Assembly: GCA_030549775.1 (NCBI GenBank) | Contig: CM060181.1 | Location: 54,979,201 to 55,043,200, forward strand | Direction: 5' to 3' | Source: Tamarix chinensis | Taxonomy: Eukaryota > Streptophyta > Magnoliopsida > Caryophyllales > Tamaricaceae | DNA length: 64,000 nucleotides | Shown here: positions 1 through 12,150 of the stretch, one piece after another | How positions within the stretch are numbered: the stretch's first letter is position 1 | Layout of the letters: each line of letters begins with the position of its first letter | Notes under the pieces: model-generated | Seen by the model: the letters and a program-made list of their open reading frames with translations, nothing else | Database searches by the model: none | Told to the model about the DNA's origin: nothing | Position numbers and translations under genes: made by a program

Positions 1-1018
1 TTTATATCACTCGGCCCAGGATTATCTAATCACTTGGAATTAAAACAAATAGCAAGCTTGATCAGAACTGCATAATCACTATTCAAGATAGATGCAATGA
101 ATTTTAGGCCCACATCAAATCAGAGACTAAGGAGAATTTCGCATCTTCCATTCTTGCAAGGACACCTATTTTAAGGGCTTTACACATGTCTCGAAGCTAT
201 CTTTTCCATAGAGGACAAAACTAGACGACTTTTATTAGAAGTCTTGGACAAAACTAGCCATTGAACTAGCCGAAAGGTATCAAAGAACACAAGAAAACAT
301 ATTCTTGAAAATAGAAAAATAAACTATAGTATATTGTCCTCGTAGGCTGAATATACGTCACAGGGAAGAAGCTACCTGTTTTAGCATTTCAAAAACTAAA
401 TTATAAGTCCGTGAAAATCTACTTATGATACAGAACTTCCTACTTTCTAAAACTATCAAATACATACTAAACACAACAAAAACATTATGCATTGAGCTCC
501 ATTCAACAAGCAATTGTACCACTGTATCCTCAATCATGGAGAAGCATATAGACCTTAATTATTATCCAAACCAAATTCCAGCTCATATGAGCCCACAATC
601 AAGGCATGTTTCCAGATCAGGTCATCTCTTAGGAAAGAGCAAAGCACAAATAATCAGATACCAATTTGGTACTGGTACCAAATACATGATCGCATACTTT
701 CTTTCTCAATTGTTTGACATACATTTTTTTTGTTGGCATTAGGGAGCTGCAGAAAGATCCATACGCAATTAATAACAAATTCCATTGACATTTATAGCTC
801 AAAAAAAAGGACCCAAATCAGATGATTTCAAACACAACTAATGAAACCTTAAATCATCCAGGAAAATGAGAAAAATTATCAACGAAATCACATGCAGGAC
901 GATCCAACCGATACGCATTCAGTTCGCATCGAACAATATAGTTAATTCATGCCTCAAGTTATTTCGAATTCGGCAAAACAAATTTCATGAAGAAACGGTA
1001 GTGAGAAAAGAGACTTAC
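1..1018 (-). other. Unassigned left edge; candidate intron and second exon of a host gene
   Basis: No domain is recognisable. Read on the minus strand, this stretch follows the candidate first exon at 1019-1075. A possible splice acceptor, TTTCTGCAG, ends at 747. It is followed within ten bases by an ATG at 738-736 whose short frame (starting MPTKKMYVKQ) runs only about 36 codons, and a GTATGT donor-like site lies in that frame. This would fit a 5'-UTR intron of about 270 bases with the coding body mostly left of the window, but no protein family supports it. The plus-strand frame at 425-742 has no recognisable content. It could equally be plain intergenic DNA. Confidence 0.25.
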
Positions 1019-1075
1019 AGATAGTGCTAGAGCTGGCCCTCCAATTATTTGCTAATGAGAAGGCGTTGTGTGCGA
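1019..1075 (-). other. Candidate 5' leader exon ending in a splice donor
   Basis: On the minus strand about 57 bases separate the predicted start (about 30 bases below a TATA box) from the donor CT|GTAAGT, whose intron side begins at 1018. The sequence is GC-richer than its surroundings and has no ATG-initiated frame, as in a spliced plant 5' UTR. The start point is inferred from TATA spacing only. No product can be named. Confidence 0.3.
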
Positions 1076-1100
1076 GGGTTCGGTTGTATTGAAGCCGAGT

Positions 1101-1112
1101 ATATTTTTATAG
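1101..1112 (-). promoter_or_regulatory. TATA box of a candidate minus-strand promoter
   Basis: The minus strand reads CTATAAAAATAT, a strong plant TATA box, with a CpG-containing upstream region (about 1120-1330) that contrasts with the CpG-poor DNA elsewhere. A GTAAGT donor lies about 85 bases downstream. No transposon terminus was found around it, so a host gene promoter is the simplest reading. Transcript evidence is absent. Confidence 0.4.
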
Positions 1113-1349
1113 TCAGACACGGCCGCACGGAATGGTGATCTCGCTCAAGTCAAGCAGGTCAGGCGCGTGCTTAGAAATTGGCTTTGTAGACTTCGTTGGA
1201 GGCAGAGGTGGGTTTCAGGTTTCGTTTTCGGCCCTAAAAATGCTGAAAGCGACGCATTTGACTTATTGTTAACAAACTCCCATTGCTCCTCAGGGTGGGT
1301 TTTCCCCCTTTCGCCCCGCGAGGGTTGATTACACGATTTGCTCTTTGGA

Positions 1350-2344
1350 TCTCCAATGGGCGGAGTTTTCTTTACTTAATTAGAGTTCATATAATATAAT
1401 TGGACAGTCCAATGATGAGTATACAACTTGGTTACATAAAGTAGTCCAGCACCTTGATTACAGTCAAAATTATTTAGAGTTTTAAGAATTCAGAAATTGC
1501 TGCATCGTTATTAGATTAGCCCTATTCTAATGAAATACTACCACTTTAATTTACAATAAGCATCATTTTATCAGTTTGAGTTTTTCCCCAAAATAAAAAT
1601 CATCTCAAGAATAATATAAAATAATAATTACTTTTTTATTTATTTTACCATCTATTATCATCTAATATTAATTTCTAGGGTTTTATATTTTCCAAGGTAT
1701 ACATATTAAATAATAATTACTCTTATTAGGAATATATTCATTATTGTACTTTTAACCCTTAAATAATATTAAACTTAGTATAGGTTGGCATTAGTCATCA
1801 TACTTTTGGCGGCATATCTTCAAAAGTATATATTAAGGAAGATAAATAGTGGAACATTATGCAAATATGTCATTAAACCTCATTTATTGAGTTGTGTACG
1901 TCTAAAATGATATCACTCTATTCTTAGAATGGGTTAGAGGTTGAATTTCAAGGATAATGGGTTTAAGATTGATATTATAATATTAGAGTGTATGTGATAT
2001 GTTTGGTAGCATACAATGGTCGTATTAATATTATTCCTTCACATCTTTACATGAATCCATGCACCAAAGGATAGGTGTTAGATGTGAGCATTAAGTGAAT
2101 ATGTCATCACATGAACCCTATGTTTTCAACCATTCTCCAGATCACCCACTAGTTCATAAAATTATTTTTGCATTATTTGTGAAAAAATCCTAAACATGCC
2201 AAGGAATCCTATCTGGAGGATGTGGATGCTGTTGTGGACAAAGTTGTGAATGCCCCTACTCTAAATCAAGGTGGTTCCTATTTTGCATTTACCAAACCCC
2301 ACGAATTGAATATATTTAGAATAATGAGAATCCTTGACTTATAG
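1350..2344. other. AT-rich spacer; possible 5' part of the LINE at its end
   Basis: Mostly AT-rich DNA without a recognisable gene. The last 190 bases contain a short plus-strand frame (around SYLEDVDAVVDKVVNAP) of the acidic kind often found near the start of plant LINE ORF1, just before the first LTR insertion. That link is weak, because no motif fixes it. Confidence 0.2.
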
Positions 2345-2437
2345 TGTGACACCTTTTATTTTTAGTACTTTAAAATTTTATTATAAAAGTTAATTACGAA
2401 AGCTAAAATAAATAAAAAAAATATGGTATTAGCACCA

Positions 2438-2482
2438 CACTTAGTATAAGTCTTATTTCCTCTACCATTTTTATACTAAGTG
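2438..2482 (-). other. Conserved LTR stem-loop (copy a)
   Basis: Arms 2438-2449 and 2471-2482 (CACTTAGTATAA and TTATACTAAGTG) are perfectly complementary over 12 bases around a 21-base loop. The position, about 100 bases from the sense 3' end of the LTR, matches the hairpins in the other copies. Confidence 0.75.
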
Positions 2483-4950
2483 CTGATGCTAACTCTTTAC
2501 TGCCCTTAAATCAGTAAGAACATAATATATATTACATTACAAATTAACATAGTTATGATAATACAAAATCATAAAACGGGTACAAAAGTGAAATAAATTG
2601 TACATGTGATAACGAAATAAGCTAAAATACCATGAAAAACACATTATCAATAGATATTTCATCATACTGTTATACTCAATCACTATCCATAACAATCACC
2701 TCATATCTTATAAATCTCAAACGATCATATCAATAAATTCCATAACCACACATGTAGATAAAATAACCTAAAAATGTATAAAGTATCCTAATCATATTGA
2801 TACACTAAGGCAACATAATACCCTCCAAACATATAACATAGAGACGTATAAAATACATTAGTTATATTTATGCATTAAAGGCATTAGAATACTCTCCAAC
2901 CATAGGTCACATAATGTTTAAATATTGATACCTCTTATAGGGTCCATATGTCACCTATAGAGTAGACTAAGACTTTATTGGGGCACTAAGGCACACCAAT
3001 AAAACCAATCCAAAAGTGAGGGCTCCTACTAGCTAGCCCTAGGGAATAAACCATTCCTAAATGTCAAGATTTTCCACATTAAATCTTAGGATTTTATTTG
3101 GTGATCATAGATATCACATAATACACCCAAAAAAATCCAATTTTCTTACTTAATCAATTTTTCTTTATTTATAATTATTCAAGTCAACCGTAAGGTCAAT
3201 GATGAATCCAAAGTCAAATTTAACACTAAAGTCAACCTAATAATCTACTAAGGACATCTTATGTCTAATTATTCACTTTTAGACATATTAGGTCATAAAA
3301 TGATAATATACCTTTGAAACACAAATTACCATAATATTATCCATTTTAAATTCTAATTTTCTTTTAATTAATAATTTATTATGAAAAGGATAAAATACAA
3401 TAATTAAAAAAATTTGCATGTAGGCAAATTATCAGACATAGCAAATGAATATTTTTCCTCTACATATGATAAAGCACATATAACCTTAATATGTATATCT
3501 AATTCATCATATATAATATATGTTAGGCATACATATTGAGAAAAATATACATGATACACTTAAAATATTAATTTATCCCTAGGGCACACAAATAATTATA
3601 ATCATGCAAAAATATGCCTAAACATGCTCAATTTATCATGTCATACATATACATCATGCATAATTAATCCACAACATTAAACCTATTCCAAACTTTCATA
3701 CACATAATATTTTAACATTTTAATTTCCTCCATTATACATAAATCTATGCTAGCATTATTTGGAAAATAAATATAACATAAAAATACATGCTTAATATAA
3801 TATATACATCAAAACCTTAATATGTTATCATTCAATTTTTTACATTTTAGTATGGCATATGAATTACCTTAATTCCAACAAAATATAAGAAAGCTAATAT
3901 ACATCCCTAGCCTCCACTAATCCTCCATCTTTACCTAAAATAAAATAACACATATTAGCAACCAAACCACTAATAACATAATAGTATTGAAAATCTAACA
4001 AAACTAAGTAAAAAAAATACTTAATAAAAGCCATGCCCTCTAGGGAGGGGGAAATGCAGTCTACAACATGAAGGTAAAATGTAAGCTACTCAATCCGCAA
4101 GGGCTAGTTTGCATGAGTTGGTCATGCTACAATGGGATAATCATATGTAGGGGACGTTTTATGGGTTGAGGTCATCAAGGTATGATTGTGGGAGTTGAGT
4201 CACTTTTCCTATGGGTTGAAGGTTAAAAGTAGAAAGAATGAAAGAGAGGAGAAGGGAGATGAAAAAGAGGAGTTTCGGTGGTGGTTTGTGAGAAGGTGGT
4301 GTTAGTTGTTAGTGACACAACACAAGGGCAGAGGAGTTAATGATGGGGGCTATAAGGGAGGGAAAATGGAGGGGTTTGCTTGATGGGTAAGATGAAGACT
4401 AAGACAAGCATGAAGGAGAAGGATGGGAGTTGATTGGGCTATGAAGAAAAGGGCACAAGCTATGAAATTTTATAAGGAAAAATTAGGGAGGATGAAGGAT
4501 AATGAAGGAAATTTGGTGGTGGTGTCGTGATATTTTGCAAAACCAAAAATGCTCAAAACATAGGGCTAGAAGATAGGGATTCTGCATGGAAGAGTGGATT
4601 GTTGGGTGATGAAATGGTGAGAGCTTGGATAGTTTTAGTGGACGATGGTAGAGCAAAAAGGAAACTACTCGACGAGTGGCTATGTAAAAGATGGAGGCAT
4701 GTAAGAGAATGGTGTAAGTTGGGGTGATCAGAGTTGGTGGTGTTTATGAGCATGGGAGAAAGAGAGTGGGCAATTGGTGGCATAAATGGAGGGTGGTTGT
4801 GGTCAGCTAAATTAAAACCATAAACAAAGGGGGTATTTGAACTAGAAGAATTGGATAATAGGAAAATGGAAGGGAAATGAGAGAGTTGATGAAAATGGGA
4901 GTCAAAGGCCAAAAATAAAATAAAAAGGATAAAGAGTGTGTAAGGCTGGT

Positions 4951-4962
4951 TTTATATGTAGG
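4951..4962 (-). promoter_or_regulatory. TATA box of LTR a
   Basis: The minus strand reads CATATAAAACC directly upstream of the pyrimidine-rich leader (GA-rich on plus). This is the TATA-then-CT-rich arrangement also seen in copies e, f and g. Confidence 0.45.
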
Positions 4963-5298
4963 AGGGGTAGGTGAGATGGAGATGGGTTTGGGGTTTGTAG
5001 AGAGAGGATGATAAGGGTAGGGTGTTAGATTAAGATTAGTTTCATGTTGGTTTAGTTAGGTTAGTGTTTTTGGTAACCAAAACTAGGAAAAATATCCAAT
5101 TAAGGATAAGGGTTAAAGAAAAGGAAAAAGGAGGAAAATAATTAGGGTAAAATTATTTAAAAAAATGATTTGAGTTATAGTTTAAGGGTTAAAAAAATAA
5201 GTAAGCTAAGCTTTAAGGTTGAGTTTCCAAAAAAGGCTAAAAACTAGAAAAAAAATTTTAAAAAAATTTCGGGTATTACATAAGCGCTTCATCTCTAA

Positions 5299-8200
5299 TG
5301 TAACACCCCCAAATTTTGATACTAAAATTTTTTTTTACAATGGAAGCTTATAACCAAAATTTTAGGTGTTATCACTGTAATCAATGTAATTCTATCTCAC
5401 TATACCATCCTCCCATCAATCACAAGGCTAAAACCATTAAAAGTAAAATAGAGCAAATAGAAACGAGAGTAGCTTTATAAAAAAATATGAGTTTAGAGCT
5501 TAAATCTAAGTACAATAAAATATAAACAAAAGAGACACGATGGAGCTAAGAGTTTAAAAAGGTATCCAAATAAAAATACTCCTCAAATAACATGACTTTA
5601 TGCCCATGCCCTAATACAAAACATCACCCTACCCCGTACAAATTATCATGGGCAGCAAAATCTTCCAATTGGTCCTCAATGACTTGCACAAAATTAACAG
5701 GGTCTTCTACTCTTGGAAATGAGTAGTACCCATGAAAATAATGGTTAGTATGCTACATACTAAACAAGAAAAAAATAGGGATATAATTAAATACATACAT
5801 TCACAGTATAGAATAAATACACAAGCAAAACACATAAAATATCACAAGATAAGTACTAATATAAGCCCCTTTATTAGCTACAAAAAATTTCATTCTTTTA
5901 TTTATATTGAGTTCAACAACCCCACTATTATTAAACCTGTAGAACAATCTAAAGCACCTCTCAAGGAAAACATACCTGAGCTACTATTATTGTCCGGTGG
6001 AACATACCCAACAAGTCTCAAGGAAAAATTCTCATGAGTCACTATTAATAAACCAGTGGAACGGTCTAAAGCACCTGTTAGGAAAAATACGTTTAAGCCA
6101 CTATTATTATTCGGTGGAATGAGCCCAACACCTCGGTCCTAACTCACGTACTTTTCCACTTTGAGTCATTAATATCTTATCCATTAGGTTCCTTGTATCT
6201 AATTGTATTATCTTTCACATTGAGTTTAGGGTTCCACTATTCTTAATCCGATGGAATGGATAGATGTACCTCTTAGGATAAAATGTTCTTGAGCCACTAT
6301 TATCGTTTGGTAGAACAAACCCATAAAACATCTCGACCCGAATCATGTGGTATTTTGCTTGAAATGATTAATATGTTATTCATGATTGATTTGAAAACAT
6401 ATTCAAAGAAGGTAATACACATTACAAAGATCATAAGGTTGTTCTCTAGGGTTAAGACCCTTATATTTCCTAAAGACCCTAATTTCAAGCTCTTCTTCTG
6501 TTATTCTTTCATCCACAAAAATTAGTACCTCTTCCTCAATATTGTTATTATCAATATACTCTAATATTCAAATCCTAACTCTAAGATCTTACACATGTGA
6601 TAATGACCCTATCTCAAGAGTCATTATTCCTAGGGTTTAGAAATCTTAATTTCACATATTCATCACAACTTTTCTTGTAGAGCTCATATAATTACCAGAT
6701 TCAACATACATTCCCAAAACACTAATTTTAACAATATATTTGAATTTTGTGGTCTAACTCTACTAGTTCTTACATGTGATAATAACCTTCCTATTTTAGG
6801 GTTATTATTACCAAATCAAGCCCTTTTTATACTTTATTAAACTTATACCATTCACAACTACTCTAAACACTTCATATAAGTTCCTTAACATACATTAAAA
6901 AATAAAACACATTAAAATACTATGATTCCCATATTAAACTCATATTGACCAAAATATCCTTATTGATAACAAAAGCCATTATTTCATATAGATCTTATAT
7001 GTTTTTGTAACATTATTTCTGAATCCTACATTTATCTCCATATACCTTATTATAAACATTTCACACTCATCATACCTTAATAAACCCATGTTATAACCAT
7101 ACATGCATCACACCGAGGGTTTCCACACATCATATTATTGTATGATATCGCAAAATCTTAACTCACTTCTTTTTCCATCATATAATATTAAATCCCATAT
7201 CTTAGCATTAAAAATAATTAATTTAAGCATATAATAGTAATAGCATGGTATCACATAATGACATGTATAATTCTTAGCAACTATAATCCTAGATTACAAC
7301 AAGTATCCTTACTATAAATCATATCGCACCTCTTCTAGAACCTCGGGGATGTCACCCAAGAAACCATAATAAAATACCACTAGGAATTAACCACATAATT
7401 AGGAAAAAACTAAAGGAATGGAGGGTAAAATAATGGAGGAAAATCAAAATAAACCAAATGTGTGATTGAAGAAAACTTTGTGCAACCAAGTGGAGAGGAA
7501 TGAAAAAAGTGACAACCCAAGGGGGGGGTTGCAACAACACAAGATACCATTTCTAGGTGGTAAGAAACATCCAAAAGGACCGAAGGATGGAGGGAAGCAA
7601 TGGTGCAAGCTAAATGGAAAGGGGTAAAGAAATGATAATGTGTGTTGTTGCTAGCAGCTGCTATAGGGTGGTTTGCCAAAGGTGGAGTGTGGGTTGCGAT
7701 TGGTGTGGCCAAATGGTAGGGTGGTTTTCAATTATTGGTGTTGAAACAAATGAAGAAAAGAAAGGGGGGAGGCTGTAGTGGGTTTGTCCAAAAGGTGGGG
7801 TGGAGCACTGACTGTTTTGGAGTTGGTTAGGGGGTAGGAATGATAAAGATGACTGAATGTGGTGGTGTGTTTCATTGGGATAGTCAGCGGTGAGTTCTAC
7901 GATTTTTTTGGTGAGGGAAAGGAGGAAGGAAAGGTAAGGAGTAAGGATGCGGTTGTTGTGGTTTTTTTACCAAAAAATTGGAGGGAGAAGGAGATAGGTT
8001 CAGAGCATTAAATGTCCTTATATACACATACATGCCTACAGGAAAGGAGGGATGATTGACTAAAAATTTAACTCCAACCCACTATTGTAGGGGTTGGGAG
8101 TTGATAGGTCGATGGGGTAGGGAGTGGCTTAGCATGTGATGGGGAGGTGGGGGCATGGTAGGCATTATATAAGGGTCATGTTTCAGGTAGGAAGAAGGGG

Positions 8201-8498
8201 GAAAGGAAAAAGGAAAAAGATAATAGTCGGCTAAAGGAAGAAAAAGGAGAAAGAAGATAAAAGGTAAAATAGGGAAAAGAAAAAGAGAGGATAATATGTT
8301 TGGGTTTTGGATTAGAATAAGGTTAATATGATTTAGGTTAGGAAATTAGGATATTTTAATTAACCATCAAGCATATTAGGCTAAAATTTTAGGGTTAGAG
8401 AGTTAAGGTAATGTGGGAATATTAAATTTCTGATATTAAGATTAGGTTACAAAGTAAATCACTCAAGATTAGGTTTAGCTAAATTTTACGGTATTACA
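5299..8498 (-). mobile_element. Solo LTR 'b', long-LTR family
   Basis: A 3.2 kb LTR, minus orientation, running from TGTAACACCCCC to ACGGTATTACA. Flanking pentamers TCTAA (5294-5298) and TCTAG (8499-8503) agree at four of five bases, supporting a single insertion followed by LTR-LTR recombination. It carries the CCACTATTATTCGGTGG minisatellite near the sense 3' end and a GA-rich (plus-strand) block at 7380-8300 with TATA-like sites near 8016-8026 and 8165-8172. The family hairpin is not convincing in this copy, although the neighbouring motif AAGGCTAAAACC (about 5423) is present. It sits within or beside the LINE ORF1. Confidence 0.85.
5930..6320 (-). repeat. CCAC...GTGG minisatellite in LTR b
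   Basis: Degenerate units containing CCACTATTATTCGGTGG or close variants, alternating with runs such as AACCTGTAGAACAATCTAAAG, recur at roughly 60-base to longer intervals. The same unit, in either orientation, appears in LTRs d, e and g. Confidence 0.65.
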
Positions 8499-8639
8499 TC
8501 TAGTGAGATGTTATCTGGGTAAGTCCAAAGGTACAATATAGCAACTTCAATGACAGAGAATAGAAAAAAATAAAGGCAATGGAGGTATACATATGCCAAG
8601 ATGACTTGATACTTATAGATATACCCTGGCCCCAAATAT

Positions 8640-9390
8640 TCTTGACAATATAGGAAAAGTAGAACATTTTCCCTTAGAGGTTTTACCTTATTATTAAACC
8701 TTTGGGACATAATATCCTATATGAGATTATGTCACACAAGGTTTGTGATCTATGATTGTTGGAATAAACGTATAAGTTGGTTGATTTATGTATAGTATTT
8801 TTCTTGATGAAATTCTAAAAGAAGATAAACTTTGAATATGTTCTCAAGGTCGGTTTATGGAGAGTGTTTGGTTAATACCTCACCATTTGATAGCAAACTC
8901 TAGATTTTAAGGTCTCAATGGCTTCCATTACTTCCACCGTAGCTTAGGTTTGGTTACCTGAACCTCCCATAGAGTATTATGGGTACCAGTATATATTAAA
9001 GAAATTGGTGATCTTATTAGAATATTCATAAATTTTGATGCATGCACGTTAAAAGAATCTAGAGGGAAGTTTTTAACTATTATAGTTGAACTAGATTTGA
9101 AGAAACCTTTTCCTACATACTACTCAGGCATAACACTTTATTATATTAAATACAAGGGTATTCGTATGATAATCTACCATTGTGGTTGGGCTTGCCACAC
9201 TCTTGATACTATCCCACCTTAGAAGGGTGAGAATTGGAGCAATAGGTTGTTATGAATATCTATAGTCATAGCATAGACATAGAGGTTTATATAAAGGATA
9301 AGACACAGGAAGACTCAGTGCATCAAACCTTTGGTCCCTGGATGCTTATTTCTAGTAAGAATAGCCAATAATAGTATTAGGGATCCCTTG
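8640..9390 (+). pseudogene. LINE ORF1 (nucleic-acid-binding protein) remnant
   Basis: ORF1 of plant L1 elements encodes an RNA-binding protein that coats the element's transcript. A DUF4283-like segment is readable in three frames; near 8905 it includes DFKVSMASITSTVA, followed after a stop by VWLPEPPIEYYG, a family hallmark. Further on, RGKFLTIIVELDLKKPFP and a degenerate zinc knuckle (YHCGWACHTLDT) follow near 9090-9220. The FGPWM motif that ends ORF1 in many plant LINEs is at 9330-9344. Several stops and at least two frameshifts interrupt it. Downstream, 9400-10020 is the variable linker before ORF2 and holds nothing else recognisable. Confidence 0.75.
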
Positions 9391-10027
9391 ATGAATTGAA
9401 TGCCAATAATTTATAAAGTATAAGAGTCAAAGAACTCACTACACAATCTACAAGATAAATTAATTCAATTTTTCTACTATGATTGATTTACAAGAAGACC
9501 ATATAAAAGGGGGTGAGGAAATTCTTTTAAAAATCAAGGCTAGAAATTTAGTAGGATAAAATTCAAATGTTCTCATTAATTCCCCCTATACCTTGAATGC
9601 TCGGCCACATAATAATATTAGTGTGAATATGGGCTAGGCTTTCTCACCAACCATAAAGAGATAGATAAAAAATAAAAGAGTTGTTTTGGACTAGCATATG
9701 AATTAATCCACATAAGCAAGTTCTAACGCATCGCTTCCACCACCTAAGCCACATAATAGGCCATCGTTAGGGAAAAGATCTACTCAAAATATAAATGCAA
9801 CTCTAGAAGCACCTTACAACATGTCTACTAGAAAGAGGATGAATGTGTTGGGGGATAAGCTAGTGACAATGGAGGTGGAACCTATGCCTTATAAGGGAAA
9901 AAGTGGTAAGAAATCATATATACATGCTTATTGGAATGAAAATGCCCCTGACTTCTTGCCTTAACAAAAAAAGGTTAATGGTATCTCTTCTCTAACCTTT
10001 GCTATGATGCTATAAAATAAAAGAGTT

Positions 10028-10648
10028 TTTTATTGTGGAATGTTAAGGGCATAGGTAATACCTCTTTCCATTGGCATTCCCTTTCTCTTATTCCATAATT
10101 TAACCTTGTGGTATTTTTAGTGTAAACAAAAATTATTGGTAATAGAGCATATGAGCTTATATGTAGTATAAATTATAAATGTAATATCTCAGTTGATGCT
10201 GAAGGTTTTACTGGAGGCATTTGGATCCTTTTGAGTGAGAATTTTGTCAATGTGGAAATTTTTATTACATCATTGTAGGTTATTCAGAGTCAAGTGAATC
10301 TCAAGCATAAACCACCCTTTTTATTTAACATAGTTTATGTATCTCTATCTCTAGTCATGAGAGGGGGAACTTTGGGAAGATTTACTTTCCATTTCAAACT
10401 TGATGAATTGTCCTTCACTAGTGGGGGAGATTTTAATTATGTAAATTCCTTGGGTGAAAGATGAGGATTTATTAGTAGCCAAATGAACATGATCTAGGTT
10501 TCTTAAGATTGAGATACACATGGTATGCGAAAGAAGGTGGAGGAGTATTATTTCTGGAATTCATCGGTTGGTGGCTAATGTTGAACGTAGTGAGGCTTTC
10601 TCTATAGCCCATGTCCACTACTAAGCATGGATGCATTTTGATCACTGT
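10028..10648 (+). pseudogene. LINE ORF2 endonuclease domain, first part
   Basis: This domain nicks the target site to prime reverse transcription in L1 elements. Readable pieces in order are WNVKGIGN (the domain start), VDAEGFTGGIWILL, and SGGDFNYV, matching the GGDFN catalytic motif. Near the end AWMHFDHC corresponds to the terminal SDH-type motif. The frame stops exactly where an LTR element enters at 10649. The next residues (PILLSCFSY) resume at 16439, so the two halves join cleanly once the insertion is removed. The first glutamate motif is weak (TKIIGNRA), and stops are present. Confidence 0.8.
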
Positions 10649-10738
10649 TGTAACACCCCCAAATTTCACCACTAAATTTATTTTTGTTTAAAAGAATAAT
10701 GCGCAAGCTAAAATACATTTTGGCGAATGTTACCGCCA

Positions 10739-10783
10739 CATCTAACACAAGATAAATGTCCACCATCTATCTCGTACTAGATG
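10739..10783 (-). other. Conserved LTR stem-loop (copy c)
   Basis: Arms 10739-10754 (CATCTAACACAAGATA) and 10768-10783 (TATCTCGTACTAGATG). Read on the sense strand they give 13 Watson-Crick and 3 G-U pairs with no mismatch. The arm sequence is unlike that of copies a, d, e, f and g, yet the place in the LTR is the same. Confidence 0.75.
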
Positions 10784-11509
10784 CAAGGCTAAAACCTGTC
10801 AAATAAAATTTCAAGCAACATCTATGTTGTAAGGATATACTCCCACAAGGAGATATCCATAGGCATATGGGAAGTGAACAATTTCACTAAATAAAATCAT
10901 CACTAAAAAAATCAGCGGAACTTGTAAAATAAATCTGGATTTTAAAAGCTTATCAGAGTATGAGAATTTAAAAGTCAATTACAATGTCCTTGAAATTTTA
11001 AATACAACACTTGAAACTTCCAAAAATAAATACGGTTAAATAAGACAAATCTCAATGGATCAAATTCCATATTTCCTACTCTCTCAAGCCAAGCCTTCCA
11101 CCTAAAAACAATATCCGATCTCAAACCTGCACAAGAGGTCTGCTCCCCACCATCAGTGGATCATCACAGGAACCATTCAACCAAGGTAGTATCAGTATGG
11201 GTCCAATACTGAGTAAATCCCACTACCCTATATTATGGGAGAGACATAAAATACAACATCAAGTTTATATTGAATCATGGTGCATTACGTTGATACAATA
11301 TTATGCATACTCAATACCCACATCATAAATCCTACCATACACATATAATAACATTCGAAACATATGTAACATCCTATTTAAACATGTAAGTGTAGTATGA
11401 CAGAAATATAAAGTAGCTCATGCCCCTCAGGTAGGAATAATTCATATTATTGACAACTCATTACATGGACACACAATTTCGAATGCAAACATCTTAAACC
11501 AATATGAGA

Positions 11510-11690
11510 TTTAGATGAACCAACCGGGCATTTATTAACAATGTTAAACCAACCAAATCGGGCATTTATGGACAATGCCAAACCAAACCAATCGGGCATT
11601 TACCATGCGAGCATTTATGGGCAATGCCAAACTAAGCCAATCGGGCATCTATGGATAATGCCAAACCAAACCAATCAGGCATTTAGCCCC
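11510..11690. repeat. Tandem repeat with CGGGCATTTATGG core in LTR c
   Basis: Four to five degenerate units of about 35-45 bases, each with CGGGCATTTA, TGGACAATGCC and AAACCAAACCAAT. It lies directly beside the next array. Confidence 0.7.
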
Positions 11691-11699
11691 CCAGATATT

Positions 11700-11955
11700 A
11701 TTTTGGGACATGTCTAGCCTCGAGCATTACTTAGGGACATGCTCAGTCCCAGACATTACTTGGGGACATGTCCAGCCTTGAGCATTACTTAGGGGCATGC
11801 TCAGCCCCGAGCATTACTTAGGGACATGCTCAGTTCCGGACATTACTCAGGGACATGTCCAGCCCCAAGCATTACTTAGGGACATGCTCAGTCCCGGACA
11901 TTACTCAAGGACATGTCCAGCCCCAAGCATTACTTAGGGACATGCTCAGCTCCGA
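11700..11955. repeat. Tandem repeat built on GGACATGTCC/GGCATGCTC in LTR c
   Basis: About four to five units of about 58 bases, each made of two half-units: GAGCATTACTTAGGGACATG and GGACATTACTCAGGGACATG. The core GGACATGTCC is a perfect 10-base palindrome repeated through the array. Confidence 0.75.
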
Positions 11956-12130
11956 TCCATGATTCAAACACATTCAATACCTTGTTACGCTGAGAGATGC
12001 ATTAAACTATCAACATTCATTCATATCATCTCATAATGCACCATATAGCTAGAAAACCATAAAGTGTGCTCCATCACTTAGCAAACAATTCATGCCACAC
12101 ATTAAGATGCTTTCCGGTCAATTAATCAAG

Positions 12131-12150
12131 ATATATATATATATATATAT
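12131..12150. repeat. (AT)10 microsatellite
   Basis: An uninterrupted AT dinucleotide run inside LTR c. Confidence 0.9.

Larger units (their letters stand above)
2345..5280 (-). mobile_element. Solo LTR 'a', long-LTR family
   Basis: A 2.94 kb LTR in minus orientation. Its plus-strand edges read TGTGACACC and GGGTATTACA, matching the TGTAACACC...GGTATTACA ends of the other long LTRs here. Inside, from the sense 5' end, are a GA-rich block on the plus strand (about 4200-4920), a TATA box, AT-rich filler, and the family hairpin near the sense 3' end (2438-2482). It is shorter than the 4.7-5.4 kb copies and lacks a clear minisatellite, so internal deletion is likely. The flanking pentamers TATAG and TAAGC do not match, so no target duplication is supported. 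Only 18 bases separate it from the next LTR. Confidence 0.8.

Noticed and set aside
4527..4912. Overlapping frames on plus (66 codons) and minus (119 codons)
   Set aside because: Sit in the GA-rich block of LTR a; low-complexity translation, no homology recognised.
5299..5430. Family hairpin in LTR b
   Set aside because: Expected place searched; only weak pairing found, so this copy is not counted as support.
11510..11955. Possible CRISPR-like array
   Set aside because: Units are degenerate tandem repeats without unique spacers, inside a plant LTR.
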